Position numbers and translations under genes: made by a program. A stretch of 47,720 nt of DNA from Roseibium album. GTDB lineage: Bacteria; Pseudomonadota; Alphaproteobacteria; Rhizobiales; Stappiaceae. This document shows positions 26,215-34,192 of this stretch, piece by piece; positions within the stretch are counted from its first letter, which is position 1; the number at the start of each line of letters is the position of its first letter. The notes under the pieces are model-generated. The model did no database searches, was not told the DNA's origin, and was given only the letters and a program-made list of their open reading frames with translations. The DNA is taken from positions 1-47,720 of the forward strand of contig CXTY01000010.1 in NCBI GenBank assembly GCA_001404055.1, in the 5' to 3' direction.

Positions 26215-27204
26215 TTATCCAGCCAGATCTGTTGCCTCTGAATCCTGCGTCAATGTTTCTTCTTCAATTTCGAAGTACGGTTTGAACCCCGGTAGCGGGA
26301 TCGTATTGCGAGGATCTTCCAGCGGCTCGGGTTGAAGGTCCTCGTCCTCAAGGCTGTCCTCTTCAACTGAAAGCCGCGCCAGGTCTCCGTATGTTTCCAG
26401 TAGAACCCGGTCAATTTCGGTGAACAACATACGAATGCGGTCGGCATTGTTGGATAGGTCTTTGAGCGGCGTTTGAGACCTGGATCGCACGTCCAGCAGC
26501 GCACCGACTGAATCGGGGCGTATTCGAAGTGCGATATCGTGCTTCAATCCCAGAATACGGGTTGATCCTTCTGCCTGCAGCCATGTTGGCGCATCCAGAA
26601 GATCAGGCGGCAGTTCTTCAACTACCTTCCAGTCCAAGGTTTCCAGCGCTTTTCCTCCCACCACATGCAGGTGCGCCGGAGAAATCCGGTATCTGCGCGA
26701 TACAATATCGGGATACAGTTGTCTTGTCGTTGGGAGCGCAGAGGAGTCATTTCTAGAAATTTGCGAAATCGCGGGCCGGACAAACGGCTCAAGAGCTGTG
26801 TTTAACCATGTGAGAAAGGGCTGCTCCAGGGCCACCAAGCCAACTGTCAGTTCGGGCGGATCGTTTCGATCCGTAGACAGATCATTGTCCCCCGGATATT
26901 TGGCTAACATGCCGAGTACCAACGCCGGCGGAACAAGCGCTAGCAAAGCAAACCCGACACCCCAAAGTGCAGAAGGAACACCTGGTCCACCTTTCGTCCA
27001 GATCCTGCGGAACGCGATCAGAGCCAGTCCTATGGACGCAAGCGCTATGACGCTTGCTGCGATGAGCGACAAAACGAAGACATCCGCCTCAATCAGCCCG
27101 AACCGTTTTGCAAAATATGCAAGCAAGGCCAGCGTCAGCCCGATAGCGCCAACTGTCCGGCTTAAAGGTGCAGCAGTTGATTTGTAAACGGCGTAACGCT
27201 TCAT
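26215..27204 (-). CDS. Membrane protein with DUF1499 domain
   Basis: A 329-aa inner-membrane protein. Hydrophobic segments lie at about 15-34, 42-65 and 78-101. The soluble part (about 165-290) matches the DUF1499 pattern: YRISPAHLHVVGGKALETLDW, then EGSTRILGLKHDIALRIRP, and VDVRSRS-type ending (GALLDVRSRSQTPLKDLSNNADRIR in parts). The C-terminal tail is acidic (SVEEDSLEDEDLQPEPLED). The function of DUF1499 proteins is not established. It is convergent with the MBL hydrolase and divergent from the small membrane protein gene. Confidence 0.78.
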   Translation of the reverse strand: MKRYAVYKSTAAPLSRTVGAIGLTLALLAYFAKRFGLIEADVFVLSLIAASVIALASIGLALIAFRRIWTKGGPGVPSALWGVGFALLALVPPALVLGMLAKYPGDNDLSTDRNDPPELTVGLVALEQPFLTWLNTALEPFVRPAISQISRNDSSALPTTRQLYPDIVSRRYRISPAHLHVVGGKALETLDWKVVEELPPDLLDAPTWLQAEGSTRILGLKHDIALRIRPDSVGALLDVRSRSQTPLKDLSNNADRIRMLFTEIDRVLLETYGDLARLSVEEDSLEDEDLQPEPLEDPRNTIPLPGFKPYFEIEEETLTQDSEATDLAG

Positions 27205-27398
27205 TTCTATCCAGCTTGCAAGTCCCGCAATATTGCGATGTCAGCGGCTAAGCGACGTGATCGTCTCTTTGTTTAAAAGCTAATTGTCAAAAAGAAACAA
27301 TACGTCCACAACATATATAACACGATTGAAAAACAACAGTTTGGAGAACCATTCGGTGACTTCGACAATTCAATGGAAAACATGATAGCAAGAACCAT

Positions 27399-27836
27399 AT
27401 GCCCAGAAGAGCTTCTTTTCCCTCAAAAGGCGACAGGAGTTTGCTTGAAGAGGCGTGTGAGCGCAAATTCATGAAACTGCGCAGCGCAATCTTTTCACCG
27501 GGTTTCGTCAATATACGAATTTGCAATCTTCTCATAATGTCGATTGCGTTTATCCCGATAGCGCTCTTTTTCGCTATCAGATTTGCAAATGAAAACAATC
27601 AAAGTTTTCAAGGGCACTACCACTACATCCGCACGAGCATAGCAATTTTGGTGATCGGCACATGTCTGGCAGGCCTGATGATCCTTACCGGCGCGGCCCT
27701 TTCCTCCCAGCTAATTCTGACTGGATTGGTTCTTTTGTGCCTGACCGGATTCCTGGTCGTCATGCGCTGTTTCAGCGGACTGGTTCTTAGCTTTCGAAAC
27801 GAGCCTCACCGGAACGAAAAAAGTTATTTGTTTTGA
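27399..27836 (+). CDS. Small membrane protein, DUF4870-like
   Basis: A 145-aa protein with three predicted helices (LLIMSIAFIPIALFFAIRF, IAILVIGTCLAGLMILTGAAL in parts, LILTGLVLLCLTGFLVVMRC in parts). The arrangement HYHYIRTSI before the second helix and MRCFSGLVLSFRNEP after the third recalls the DUF4870 family pattern (a His/Arg-Thr entry to the second helix and an aromatic-Arg...Gly exit). This is a by-eye resemblance. The start is uncertain: codon 25 is an alternative ATG that removes a basic, non-hydrophobic leader. The gene is alone between the DUF1499 gene and a small gene upstream of corA. Confidence 0.6.
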   Translation: MPRRASFPSKGDRSLLEEACERKFMKLRSAIFSPGFVNIRICNLLIMSIAFIPIALFFAIRFANENNQSFQGHYHYIRTSIAILVIGTCLAGLMILTGAALSSQLILTGLVLLCLTGFLVVMRCFSGLVLSFRNEPHRNEKSYLF

Positions 27837-28130
27837 ATGGGGCAGGTCGAACAAATCGACGCCGCCAAATAGAACTTTGACTGATTAAAAAATACTTAAC
27901 TATCCACTTCAATTTATTACGGATTTCGTTACATCCTGTTATGGATTTTGACTGGCCGCATCTCATAAAAAGGCGCATCGTGAATATGTCCAAATCAGGA
28001 TTTTTTGCAGGCGAGCAAAAAATGCCTTCCGAAAGCCTTAATTGGATACGACATGCACCACCGCCCGCAGAACTTTCAACATGATCACCAGAGCGCGGGC
28101 ACTGGAAACACAACGACGGACCTTAAGAAA

Positions 28131-28268
28131 ATGTCTGAGCAAACTTCCCGCCCGATCTCGAATTCGCAGGCTGGAGCTAAACTCGAAAGCCTCTACAAAC
28201 CAGTAGGGATTGCTGCGCTTACCGCAGCAGCGCTTTGCATGAATGCAGGCACTGACAAGAAGAAATAA
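28131..28268 (+). CDS. Small 45-aa protein with a hydrophobic segment
   Basis: The frame encodes MSEQTSRPISNSQAGAKLE followed by a hydrophobic stretch (PVGIAALTAAALCM) and a basic tail DKKK. It could insert in the membrane as a single-pass peptide. The frame is open further upstream with another ATG at 28053, which would give 71 residues with a His/Gln/Asn-rich leader and a somewhat better GGA at 8 nt. Neither start has a strong ribosome binding site. Tiny proteins ending in such a helix occur in related genomes, but I cannot name a family. It precedes corA by about 170 nt with a hairpin between. Confidence 0.4.
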   Translation: MSEQTSRPISNSQAGAKLESLYKPVGIAALTAAALCMNAGTDKKK

Positions 28269-28297
28269 GAATTCTGCCTGTCGCGAAGTTAAACGGC

Positions 28298-28321
28298 GCT
28301 CATTTTGAATTGAAAATGAGC
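28298..28321. repeat. Inverted repeat upstream of corA
   Basis: Perfect 9-bp arms GCTCATTTT and AAAATGAGC flank GAATTG. A loose T-rich run (GTTTTTCTTT) comes about 9 nt later. It could be a weak terminator of the small upstream gene or part of the corA leader. Confidence 0.45.
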
Positions 28322-28437
28322 AACCGAACTGTTTTTCTTTAAAGCACGCCTGCTCTTATCAAGGCGGTTGCTGTTATCAGATCTCTTGGGCAAACTGCCG
28401 CGTGGACATGCCAGATGTCCTTGTGGAGATTGCCCAA

Positions 28438-29412
28438 ATGATCATTGCCTACTGCCCGTCGGTCAAAGGCCTGGAGAAAATTGAACTCACTCCCGGCGAC
28501 GCTTTACCGCCCACTTCCGCGTGGATCGATCTGATCGAACCAACATCCGAAGAGCGGCAAGCAGCCGAAAAGCTCATGGGCGCAGAAATCCCGACAATTG
28601 AAGAAGTGACCTCCATAGAAACCTCCGAGCGGCTGTATGTGGAGCCGGGCGCAGTTGTCATGACTGCTCAGTTGCCGCTGACTAAACGGACAACGAACCA
28701 GGCATTGTCGTCGGTGACCTTCGTCTTGAACGCGAAAAGACTGATCACGGTTCGATATGGGGAGTTGAGTTCCATCACCCTCTTTTCAAAAAAAGCACAA
28801 ACTGACCAGACAATCGCGCACATGGGGCCGGCAATTTTTTTCGCCATGCTGGACATCATTGTTGATCGCTGCGCGGATGAAATGGAAAACGCGTCAGGCC
28901 TTTATGACGAGCTGGCCATGCAGGTTTTTGAAGAGGGCCTGAATACGCGCAAAACCGCCAGCTATCAGGTTGCCATCAAGCGTCTTGGTCAAATCGGACT
29001 TCAGGTTGCGAAAATGCACGACGTTTGCGCGAGCCTGGCAAGGGCACTGCTTTTCCTGAGCACACACGCCAAACGCCTTGGGATGAGTGATCAACAATCT
29101 TCCGATTGCAAGATGTTCAGCCGTGACGTTCATTCCATCAAGGAACATGGTGACGCGCTCGACAACAAGCTCACGTTTCTTCTGGATGCAACGGTCGGTC
29201 TGGTGACCCTTGAACAAAACCAGATCTCAAAAATATTCACCGTACTTGGCGTGATTTTCTTGCCACCAACCCTGATCGCCTCGATCTACGGCATGAATTT
29301 CAGGAACATGCCTGAGCTCGCATGGCAGCAGGGTTTTTTGTTTTCCATAGGGCTGATGTTCGTATCGGTGGTTACGACCTTTATTTTCTTCCGCTGGAAA
29401 CGACTGCTTTGA
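28438..29412 (+). CDS. corA: CorA-family magnesium/cobalt transporter
   Basis: A 324-aa inner-membrane divalent-cation channel. The signature GMN is in IYGMNFRNMPEL at the end of the first C-terminal helix (IFTVLGVIFLPPTLIASIYG), followed by the second helix (GFLFSIGLMFVSVVTTFIFF) and a short basic tail, as in all CorA proteins. The long N-terminal cytoplasmic domain shows the alpha/beta part and the stalk helix before the pore. The loop after GMN lacks the MPELxWxxGY form strictly (MPELAWQQGF), a common variation. I chose the ATG with GGAG 9 nt upstream over a GTG 36 nt earlier. Confidence 0.93.
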   Translation: MIIAYCPSVKGLEKIELTPGDALPPTSAWIDLIEPTSEERQAAEKLMGAEIPTIEEVTSIETSERLYVEPGAVVMTAQLPLTKRTTNQALSSVTFVLNAKRLITVRYGELSSITLFSKKAQTDQTIAHMGPAIFFAMLDIIVDRCADEMENASGLYDELAMQVFEEGLNTRKTASYQVAIKRLGQIGLQVAKMHDVCASLARALLFLSTHAKRLGMSDQQSSDCKMFSRDVHSIKEHGDALDNKLTFLLDATVGLVTLEQNQISKIFTVLGVIFLPPTLIASIYGMNFRNMPELAWQQGFLFSIGLMFVSVVTTFIFFRWKRLL

Positions 29413-29473
29413 GTCATAGCTCCACCAGCGCGTTCACCGCACAGCGCTACCCCCTCGAGATTTTGAGAAAACA

Positions 29474-30109
29474 TCAGGGATACAGGCGTTCTTTTGACCA
29501 GGGCTGGTCAGCCTCATCGCGCGTAAACAGGATACGGTCATGCAGCCTGAAGGGTCTGTCATGCCAGAACTCGATTGACGTCGGCACGAGCCGCATTCCC
29601 GACCAGTGATCAGGTCGCGGGATTTCGCCAATGCCGAACTTGGCGGTGTATTTGGCAACTTCCTTTTCAAGGGCGAAACGGCTTTCCAGAGGCCTGGACT
29701 GTTTTGATGCCCAGGCTCCAATGCGACTGCCGCGCGCCCGCGACTGGTAATATTCGTCTGCCTCTTCGCCAGACACTTCCACGACTGCGCCGCGAATCCG
29801 CACCTGCCTGCGAAGCGATTTCCAGTGAAAACACATTGCTGCCTTGCCGGCGAAAAGGAGTTCCCGACCCTTCGAGCTTTCGAAATTTGTGTAAAACACG
29901 AAACCCCGTTCATCGAAATCCTTCAGCAAAACCATGCGCACATTTGGCATGCCGGTTTCATCAACCGTAGCTAAAGCCAGTGCATTCGGGTCATTTGGTT
30001 CACTCTCCTTGGCCTCCTCAAACCATTCATGAAAAAGATCAAATGGTTTCTTGACCTCCGTAAAGTCACCTTTTGTTAACTCTTCAGAAGGATGCTTGAA
30101 GTCTGTCAT
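29474..30109 (-). CDS. pdxH: Pyridoxamine 5'-phosphate oxidase
   Basis: A 211-aa FMN-dependent oxidase that makes pyridoxal 5'-phosphate from pyridoxine or pyridoxamine phosphate, the last step of vitamin B6 synthesis and salvage. Typical blocks are [58 protein letters not shown] (FMN site) and the C-terminal [19 protein letters not shown]...WSKERLYP with the conserved final Tyr-Pro. The length is standard. It is divergent from the lipoprotein gene, an arrangement that recurs in Hyphomicrobiales. Confidence 0.97.
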   Translation of the reverse strand: MTDFKHPSEELTKGDFTEVKKPFDLFHEWFEEAKESEPNDPNALALATVDETGMPNVRMVLLKDFDERGFVFYTNFESSKGRELLFAGKAAMCFHWKSLRRQVRIRGAVVEVSGEEADEYYQSRARGSRIGAWASKQSRPLESRFALEKEVAKYTAKFGIGEIPRPDHWSGMRLVPTSIEFWHDRPFRLHDRILFTRDEADQPWSKERLYP

Positions 30110-30181
30110 TGGTTACCTGTCAAAGGGATCGGCGGCCTGCAGCGCGGCGAGTATCTGCAAACCGTGGTGGGCTGTCTTTAG

Positions 30182-30658
30182 ATGCATCGTATGCGTTCAT
30201 ATACTGCTGGGAATATCAAGATCCAATACTTATTAGCAGTCCTTTTCTGCGTCGGCGGAGCACTTGGCGGCTGCAGCCAGGTCACCGTGCCGATGGGCAG
30301 CAACAATGTCGACACCCCAACCGTCATTACCGGTTCAATTTCGTCTTCTACTGACATCGCCTATTCCGATATCAATGATGGCGACCGCAGAATAATTGCT
30401 GAAAATCTTGACGCCATAGGCGTTGCGCTCAAGGCAGACAGCGACGTGCAGAATGTTTCCTTGCCCTGGCTGAACTCGCTTAGCGGCAATTCAGGTACTC
30501 TTTCGAACATCGACAACACCGCACTTGGCGAGACCGGTTGCCTGTCGTTCCAGACGACTGCCAACACGATTGGCGGGATCAAGCTCTATTCCGGAACAGC
30601 ATGCCGCGACATCACGCAAAGCTTCGCCGTTACCACCTTGTCCGTTGCCGACGCTTGA
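30182..30658 (+). CDS. Lipoprotein of the RT0821/Lpp0805 surface-protein type
   Basis: A 158-aa exported lipoprotein. The N-terminus has a basic region, a hydrophobic core (IQYLLAVLFCVGGA) and a lipobox ending LGG-Cys. The mature part is rich in Ser, Thr, Asn and Asp. The C-terminal third has the RT0821-like pattern: SGTLSNID, then GCLSFQTTANTIGGIKLYSGTACRD with two Cys likely to pair. Function is unknown; such proteins are conserved beside pdxH and a J-protein gene in Rhizobiales. ATG codons at residues 1 and 4 are both possible starts. Confidence 0.7.
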   Translation: MHRMRSYTAGNIKIQYLLAVLFCVGGALGGCSQVTVPMGSNNVDTPTVITGSISSSTDIAYSDINDGDRRIIAENLDAIGVALKADSDVQNVSLPWLNSLSGNSGTLSNIDNTALGETGCLSFQTTANTIGGIKLYSGTACRDITQSFAVTTLSVADA

Positions 30659-30860
30659 ACCTCTCGAAAAACCCGCTACAAGCGTAGGATCTTCAAGCAG
30701 ACGACGGAATACTGGAATTTCTTGCTGTCCATCCCGATATAAAAGACAAATCCGATCGGGCTTCGTCTCTGAAAAACTTACCCTTTGGAACATGATAGTG
30801 TGTCCGAAGCGCATAGGCATGGAACACTGACCGGAAAATCTTGGAAACCTGGTGATACGA

Positions 30861-31847
30861 ATGCGTGATCCCTACAGCGTTCTCGGAGTGGCCAAAACCG
30901 CTAGCGAGAGCGAAATTAAAAAGGCCTTCAGAAAACTGGCCAAAAAATACCATCCAGATCAGAACAAGGATGATCCGGAGGCACAGCAGCGTTTTGCCCA
31001 AGCGAACCAGGCTTATGAAATCGTGGGCGACAAGGACAAGCGCGCCAAGTTTGACCGGGGCGAAATAGACGCCGAAGGCAAGCAGCGGTTTCACTCGCAG
31101 GGGTTTGAAGGCTTTTCTGGTCATGAAGACTTTGGCGGCGCAGGCAACACGCGCGGGTTCAAGTCCTCGAGCCGCGGCTCTGGCGGCTTTGACGATATTC
31201 TGAACGATATCTTCGGTGGCTTCGGTGGTGGTCGCTCCAAAGCAGGTGCCGGTGCGCGCCCTGGCGCCGGGTTTGCCGGTGGAGGAGCTCGCACACAAGC
31301 CCCGCCGAAGACCAAGGGCAAGAATGCCGAGATCATAACCCGGGTCTCACTGGAGGATATTATCACCTCCGGTAAGGCACAGGTGACTTTGCCCAACCGT
31401 AAAACGGTAAATGTAACTCTGCCAAAGGGTTTTGAAGAAGGTGAAAAAATTAGGCTGAAAGGTCAGGGGCACCCGGGAGAAAATGGCGGCCCAGCCGGGG
31501 ATGTGATGGTGGAAATCCGTATCAAACCGCACAAGCTGTTTGAAATCAAAGGATCCGACATTCTCCTCGACCTGCCGTTGACGCTTTATGAGGCGGTGCT
31601 CGGTGCCAAGGTTAAAACACCCACACTTTCAGGTGCAGTCAATCTTACGATTCCGGCAAATTCTTCAAGCGGCAAAGTTATGCGGCTCAAGGGAAAGGGC
31701 CTTCCAAAGAAAAAGGGCGGCCACGGCGATCTTCTGGTGAAGCTTCAGATTATCATGCCATCACATGGTGATGAAGAGCTGGAAACACTGATGAAAGCCT
31801 GGAAGGAAATCACGCCGTATCGCGCGCGTGGCCCCGAGTACGACTAA
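30861..31847 (+). CDS. J-domain co-chaperone (CbpA/DnaJ class II type)
   Basis: A 328-aa type-II J protein that stimulates Hsp70 (DnaK). The J domain spans residues 1-68, with the HPD motif at 31-33 ([14 protein letters not shown]). A Gly/Phe-rich region follows (about 80-150: [29 protein letters not shown]). The C-terminal substrate-binding domain starts near 158 ([20 protein letters not shown]) and includes [19 protein letters not shown] and [17 protein letters not shown]. There is no CxxCxGxG zinc finger, so it is CbpA-like and not DnaJ proper. The start with GGTG 6 nt upstream is preferred over an ATA-adjacent ATG-less extension. Confidence 0.92.
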   Translation: MRDPYSVLGVAKTASESEIKKAFRKLAKKYHPDQNKDDPEAQQRFAQANQAYEIVGDKDKRAKFDRGEIDAEGKQRFHSQGFEGFSGHEDFGGAGNTRGFKSSSRGSGGFDDILNDIFGGFGGGRSKAGAGARPGAGFAGGGARTQAPPKTKGKNAEIITRVSLEDIITSGKAQVTLPNRKTVNVTLPKGFEEGEKIRLKGQGHPGENGGPAGDVMVEIRIKPHKLFEIKGSDILLDLPLTLYEAVLGAKVKTPTLSGAVNLTIPANSSSGKVMRLKGKGLPKKKGGHGDLLVKLQIIMPSHGDEELETLMKAWKEITPYRARGPEYD

Positions 31848-31917
31848 CAAACCCGCTCACGTTGCAACGAGCTGATCAGCAATCTGTCCAGCCGAACAGA
31901 CCGAGCAGTTGAGTGCC

Positions 31918-31938
31918 GTCCCGGCTTTGAGCCGGGAC
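31918..31938. repeat. REP-like palindrome GTCCCGGC-TTTGA-GCCGGGAC
   Basis: Perfect 8-bp arms around a 5-nt loop, 70 nt after the J-protein gene and in the debris downstream of a decayed SRPBCC gene. The flank GCC before the first arm is shared with the copy at 16104-16125. Confidence 0.7.
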
Positions 31939-31966
31939 TATTCTCGAACAACACATCGCCAATCCG

Positions 31967-31987
31967 GTCCCGGATCAAGTCCGGGAC
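31967..31987. repeat. REP-like palindrome GTCCCGGA-TCAAG-TCCGGGAC
   Basis: Perfect 8-bp arms around TCAAG, 28 nt after the previous palindrome. CCCGGATCAAGTCCGGG-type palindromes are frequent intergenic repeats in alphaproteobacterial genomes. Confidence 0.7.
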
Positions 31988-32044
31988 GGCGCCGATTTGT
32001 TTGTGCCGTTTTCGGGGCCATTGATCGGAACGCGTGGCCAGTGC

Positions 32045-32262
32045 GTCAACTTCCGTATATTCAAATCGCTGATAATGAGAACCACCGCCGAATTTCATTT
32101 CGTTGAGCCATAAACCATCGGGCCTGACATCCAGTTTGTGAATGATCGTTTCCACGCCCCGGCCATACAACGGGCCAACAGTTCCGGTTCCGTCCAGGCT
32201 CTCCAAACAAAATCACGCGGCGCATTAAAACGTCTATCAAGAATAAATTCAGGCTAAGACAC
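32045..32262 (-). pseudogene. Decayed SRPBCC (AHSA1) domain gene
   Basis: Remnant of an AHSA1-type gene that normally pairs with an ArsR regulator. A ribosome binding site GGGAG stands 7 nt before GTG-TCT, but codon 3 is TAG. The frame then reads PEFILDRRFNAPRDFVWRAW and TEPELLAR, the classic family N-terminus. At about 32168 a one-base deletion (CGT-TG-TAT where CGT-TGG-TAT is expected) shifts the frame, and homology continues in the next frame as YGRGVETIIHKLDVRPDG, LWLNEMK, GGSHYQRFEYTEVD. After that the similarity stops and the rest (about half the family length) is replaced by sequence with REP-like palindromes. So it carries a nonsense codon, a frameshift and a C-terminal loss. The intact ancestor was translationally next to the ArsR gene, 11 nt away. 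Confidence 0.85.
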
Positions 32263-32273
32263 AGCAGTACTCC

Positions 32274-32612
32274 CTATCGATCTGCGTTTTCCAATTGTTC
32301 AAGAAGATCGTCAAGCTGGTCGAAACTCGATGACCAGAACCGTTTTAATTCTTCCAACCACGCAATTGCCTCTTTCGTCGGCGCGGCATTCAACTGGGCA
32401 GGCAGACGCTGGCGGTCAGTGCCGCGCGTGATCAACCCGGCCTTTTCCAGAACTTTCAAATGCTTTGAAACAGCAGGCTGGCTCATTTCAAACGGGGCAG
32501 CGATTTCGTTGACCGAAGCCTCACTTGTTGCCAGTCACGTCAATATTGCCCGTCGCGTCGGATCGGACAACGCTGCGAAAACGGCATCAAGATTGCTTCT
32601 TCTATATAACAT
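32274..32612 (-). pseudogene. ArsR-family regulator interrupted by an in-frame TGA
   Basis: Translation from the ATG gives MLYRRSNLDAVFAALSDPTRRAILT (in parts: LDAVFAALSDPTRRAIL is the ArsR N-terminal hallmark), then TGA at 32535-32537 (codon 26), then LATSEASVNEIAAPFEMSQPAVSKHLKVLEKAGLITR (in parts) and the tail typical of ArsR partners of SRPBCC genes (WLEELKRFWSSSFDQLDDLLEQLE). Arg (CGA) is usual at the stop position (ILTRLA), so a single C-to-T change explains it. Without the stop it would be a normal 112-aa regulator. A start at the internal ATG before SQPAVSKHL would give 70 residues lacking the first helices. Calling it a pseudogene assumes the base is correct and that UGA is not read through. 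Confidence 0.82.
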
Positions 32613-32620
32613 GTTATATA
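32603..32620. promoter_or_regulatory. 18-bp perfect palindrome, operator candidate
   Basis: TATATAACATGTTATATA is identical to its reverse complement. It covers the start codon of the decayed ArsR gene and lies 27 nt before the start codon of the divergent marR gene. A related half (TTATGTTAT) follows at 32625-32633. Position and symmetry fit the binding site of an ArsR or MarR dimer. Confidence 0.7.
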
Positions 32621-32647
32621 TCTTATTATGTTATTGGAGTATTCGTG

Positions 32648-33175
32648 ATGGAAGATGTTGTCCGCGCACTCGGATATGCCACGCTCGGCAGCCGGCTGAA
32701 ACGGATTGGCGAACGGTTGCAAGGCCAGACACAAGAGTTGGCAACAACGCTTGCTGATACCGATTTGCCAACGCCGCATAATCCGGTACTCGCCGCCCTC
32801 GACATTCATGGCCCCTCGAGCATCGGGGATCTCACCACAGCACTCGGGCAAAGCCAACCTGGAGTGACCCGGATGATCAACAAGATGAAGGCTGATGGCC
32901 TCGTGGAGGCAATGCAAGACGGAAGGGACAAGCGAATTAGCACAATCGCTTTGACACATGAGGGCAAGAAGCTTGTTGAGCAGCTGAAGGCAACTCTCTG
33001 GCCCGCTGTGACGCTCGCGGTTGAAGACGCCTGCTCCAAACTGGACGGATCACTTCTGGATCAGTTGGCCCAGCTTGAAGACGCCCTTGCAGCAAAATCC
33101 CTGACAATGCGGAAGTCAAAAATGCCGACGCCCAACTGGTCAACTCTGGCTGAGACCGAGGAGCCTCGAAAATGA
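32648..33175 (+). CDS. MarR-family transcriptional regulator
   Basis: A 175-aa winged-helix repressor. The DNA-binding part is clear: LAALDIHGPSSIGDLTTALGQSQPGVTRMINKMKADGLVEAMQ, then the wing DGRDKRISTIALTHEGKKLVEQL (given here in parts of the conserved region). The C-terminal helices serve dimerisation. The ATG used has GGAG at 8 nt; the frame is open upstream but that part crosses the palindrome and reads unlike protein. Its stop codon overlaps the start of the next gene (ATGA), so it is first in a three-gene operon with a monooxygenase-like and a GNAT protein. It probably controls itself through the adjacent palindrome (inference). Confidence 0.88.
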   Translation: MEDVVRALGYATLGSRLKRIGERLQGQTQELATTLADTDLPTPHNPVLAALDIHGPSSIGDLTTALGQSQPGVTRMINKMKADGLVEAMQDGRDKRISTIALTHEGKKLVEQLKATLWPAVTLAVEDACSKLDGSLLDQLAQLEDALAAKSLTMRKSKMPTPNWSTLAETEEPRK

Positions 33176-33492
33176 TCAAGAGAATTTGGCATGGCTGGAC
33201 GACGCCAGAAAATGCTGACGCCTACTTCCAGGTTCTGACTGGTGAAGTTATCCCCGGGATCGAAGCCAAGAACCTGAAAGGGTTTCTGGGCATCGAGGTC
33301 TTGCGTAAGGACAACGAAAATGAGGTCGAATTCATCACAATCATGTCCTTCGCAAGTCTCGACAATATCATCGCGTTTCAGGGAACCGACTATGAACGGT
33401 GCTACGTTCCAGATGTTGCCCGCCGGGTTTTGAAGCGATGGGACCAGATCGCTCAACACTATGCAAACGTCGAGGTACGCAGCTATGCATGA
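33172..33492 (+). CDS. Antibiotic biosynthesis monooxygenase (ABM)-like dimeric barrel protein
   Basis: A 106-aa ferredoxin-fold protein. MIKRIWHGWTTPENADAYFQ, GIEVLRKDNENEVEFITIMSF and DNIIAFQGTDYERCYVPD follow the ABM/dimeric alpha-beta barrel pattern: a first strand ending in HGWT, a central GFLGIEV strand and an aromatic-rich C-terminal helix. Such proteins include small monooxygenases and heme degraders, but many have no shown activity. The start codon overlaps the marR stop, and the stop codon overlaps the GNAT gene start region by 8 nt, so it is translationally coupled on both sides. Confidence 0.75.
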   Translation: MIKRIWHGWTTPENADAYFQVLTGEVIPGIEAKNLKGFLGIEVLRKDNENEVEFITIMSFASLDNIIAFQGTDYERCYVPDVARRVLKRWDQIAQHYANVEVRSYA

Positions 33493-34192
33493 CGCGATTG
33501 CAACAGGGCAATTGAACCGGGTGGTCTGGTCAGCGTTGACCTCCCGACAAAACATATTTTCCAAAGGAGACGTGTGCGCTCGACGCTTTGATCCGGACAT
33601 TTCCCCATTTGCCGCTACAAAAGACAATTCTCCTGAAGCATTGGCTGCGCTGACCGGGCTTTTAGCTGTCGGCACAGACCACGTTTACCTGCTGCAAGCC
33701 GATCCGATATCCCTACCAGATGAGCTTGAGGCCAAGACAACTGCCCTGGGCGTTCTGATGACTGAAAGCACGGCCTCACAAAGACCGGGTCCGGAAGTTG
33801 CAATTATGTCGATGACAAATGAAGACATCCCGGAAATGGTCGCGCTTGCGGAACTTACAAATCCTGGACCGTTTACACCACGCACTCCGGAACTTGGATC
33901 GTTTTGGGGCATCAAGCTGGACGGGCGTCTCGCCGCCATGGCCGGAACTAGACTGAACTTGGAAGGCTTCACAGAATTAAGCGGAATTTGCACTCATCCG
34001 GACTTTCGTGGCCATGGATTTGCTTCAACACTCTCGCGCCACGTTGCAAGTGAAATCCGGTCACGTGGAGATGTTCCTTTCCTGCACGCTTATGCCGATA
34101 ATCACGGTGCCATCGCGCTTTATCGCAAGCTCGGATATGAAGTCTGGAGCGAGGTGAATGTGGCAGTTGTTCAGCGAATAAAACGGGACTAG
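33485..34192 (+). CDS. GNAT-family N-acetyltransferase (FR47-like)
   Basis: A 235-aa acetyltransferase. The C-terminal half is a GNAT/FR47 domain: ELSGICTHPDFRGHGFASTLSRHVA is the strand-4 and acetyl-CoA pyrophosphate loop (R-G-H-G-F-A), and PFLHAYADNHGAIALYRKLGYEVWSEV is the C-terminal part with the conserved Asn and Tyr. The N-terminal half (about residues 1-100) is a separate, degenerate region as in other two-part FR47 proteins. The start with GAGGT 9 nt upstream lies inside the end of the ABM gene. The acceptor is unknown; the operon with MarR suggests detoxification (inference). It overlaps the convergent GNAT gene by 4 nt. Confidence 0.83.
   Translation: MHDAIATGQLNRVVWSALTSRQNIFSKGDVCARRFDPDISPFAATKDNSPEALAALTGLLAVGTDHVYLLQADPISLPDELEAKTTALGVLMTESTASQRPGPEVAIMSMTNEDIPEMVALAELTNPGPFTPRTPELGSFWGIKLDGRLAAMAGTRLNLEGFTELSGICTHPDFRGHGFASTLSRHVASEIRSRGDVPFLHAYADNHGAIALYRKLGYEVWSEVNVAVVQRIKRD

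Noticed and set aside
31844..32206. 120-codon minus-strand frame as an intact gene
   Set aside because: Only its first 50 codons match the SRPBCC family, entered by a frameshift; the rest crosses REP-like palindromes. It is part of a pseudogene.
32525..32647. Longer start for the MarR protein
   Set aside because: The extension runs through the palindrome and the arsR N-terminus in antisense, while the ATG at 32648 has GGAG at the right distance.
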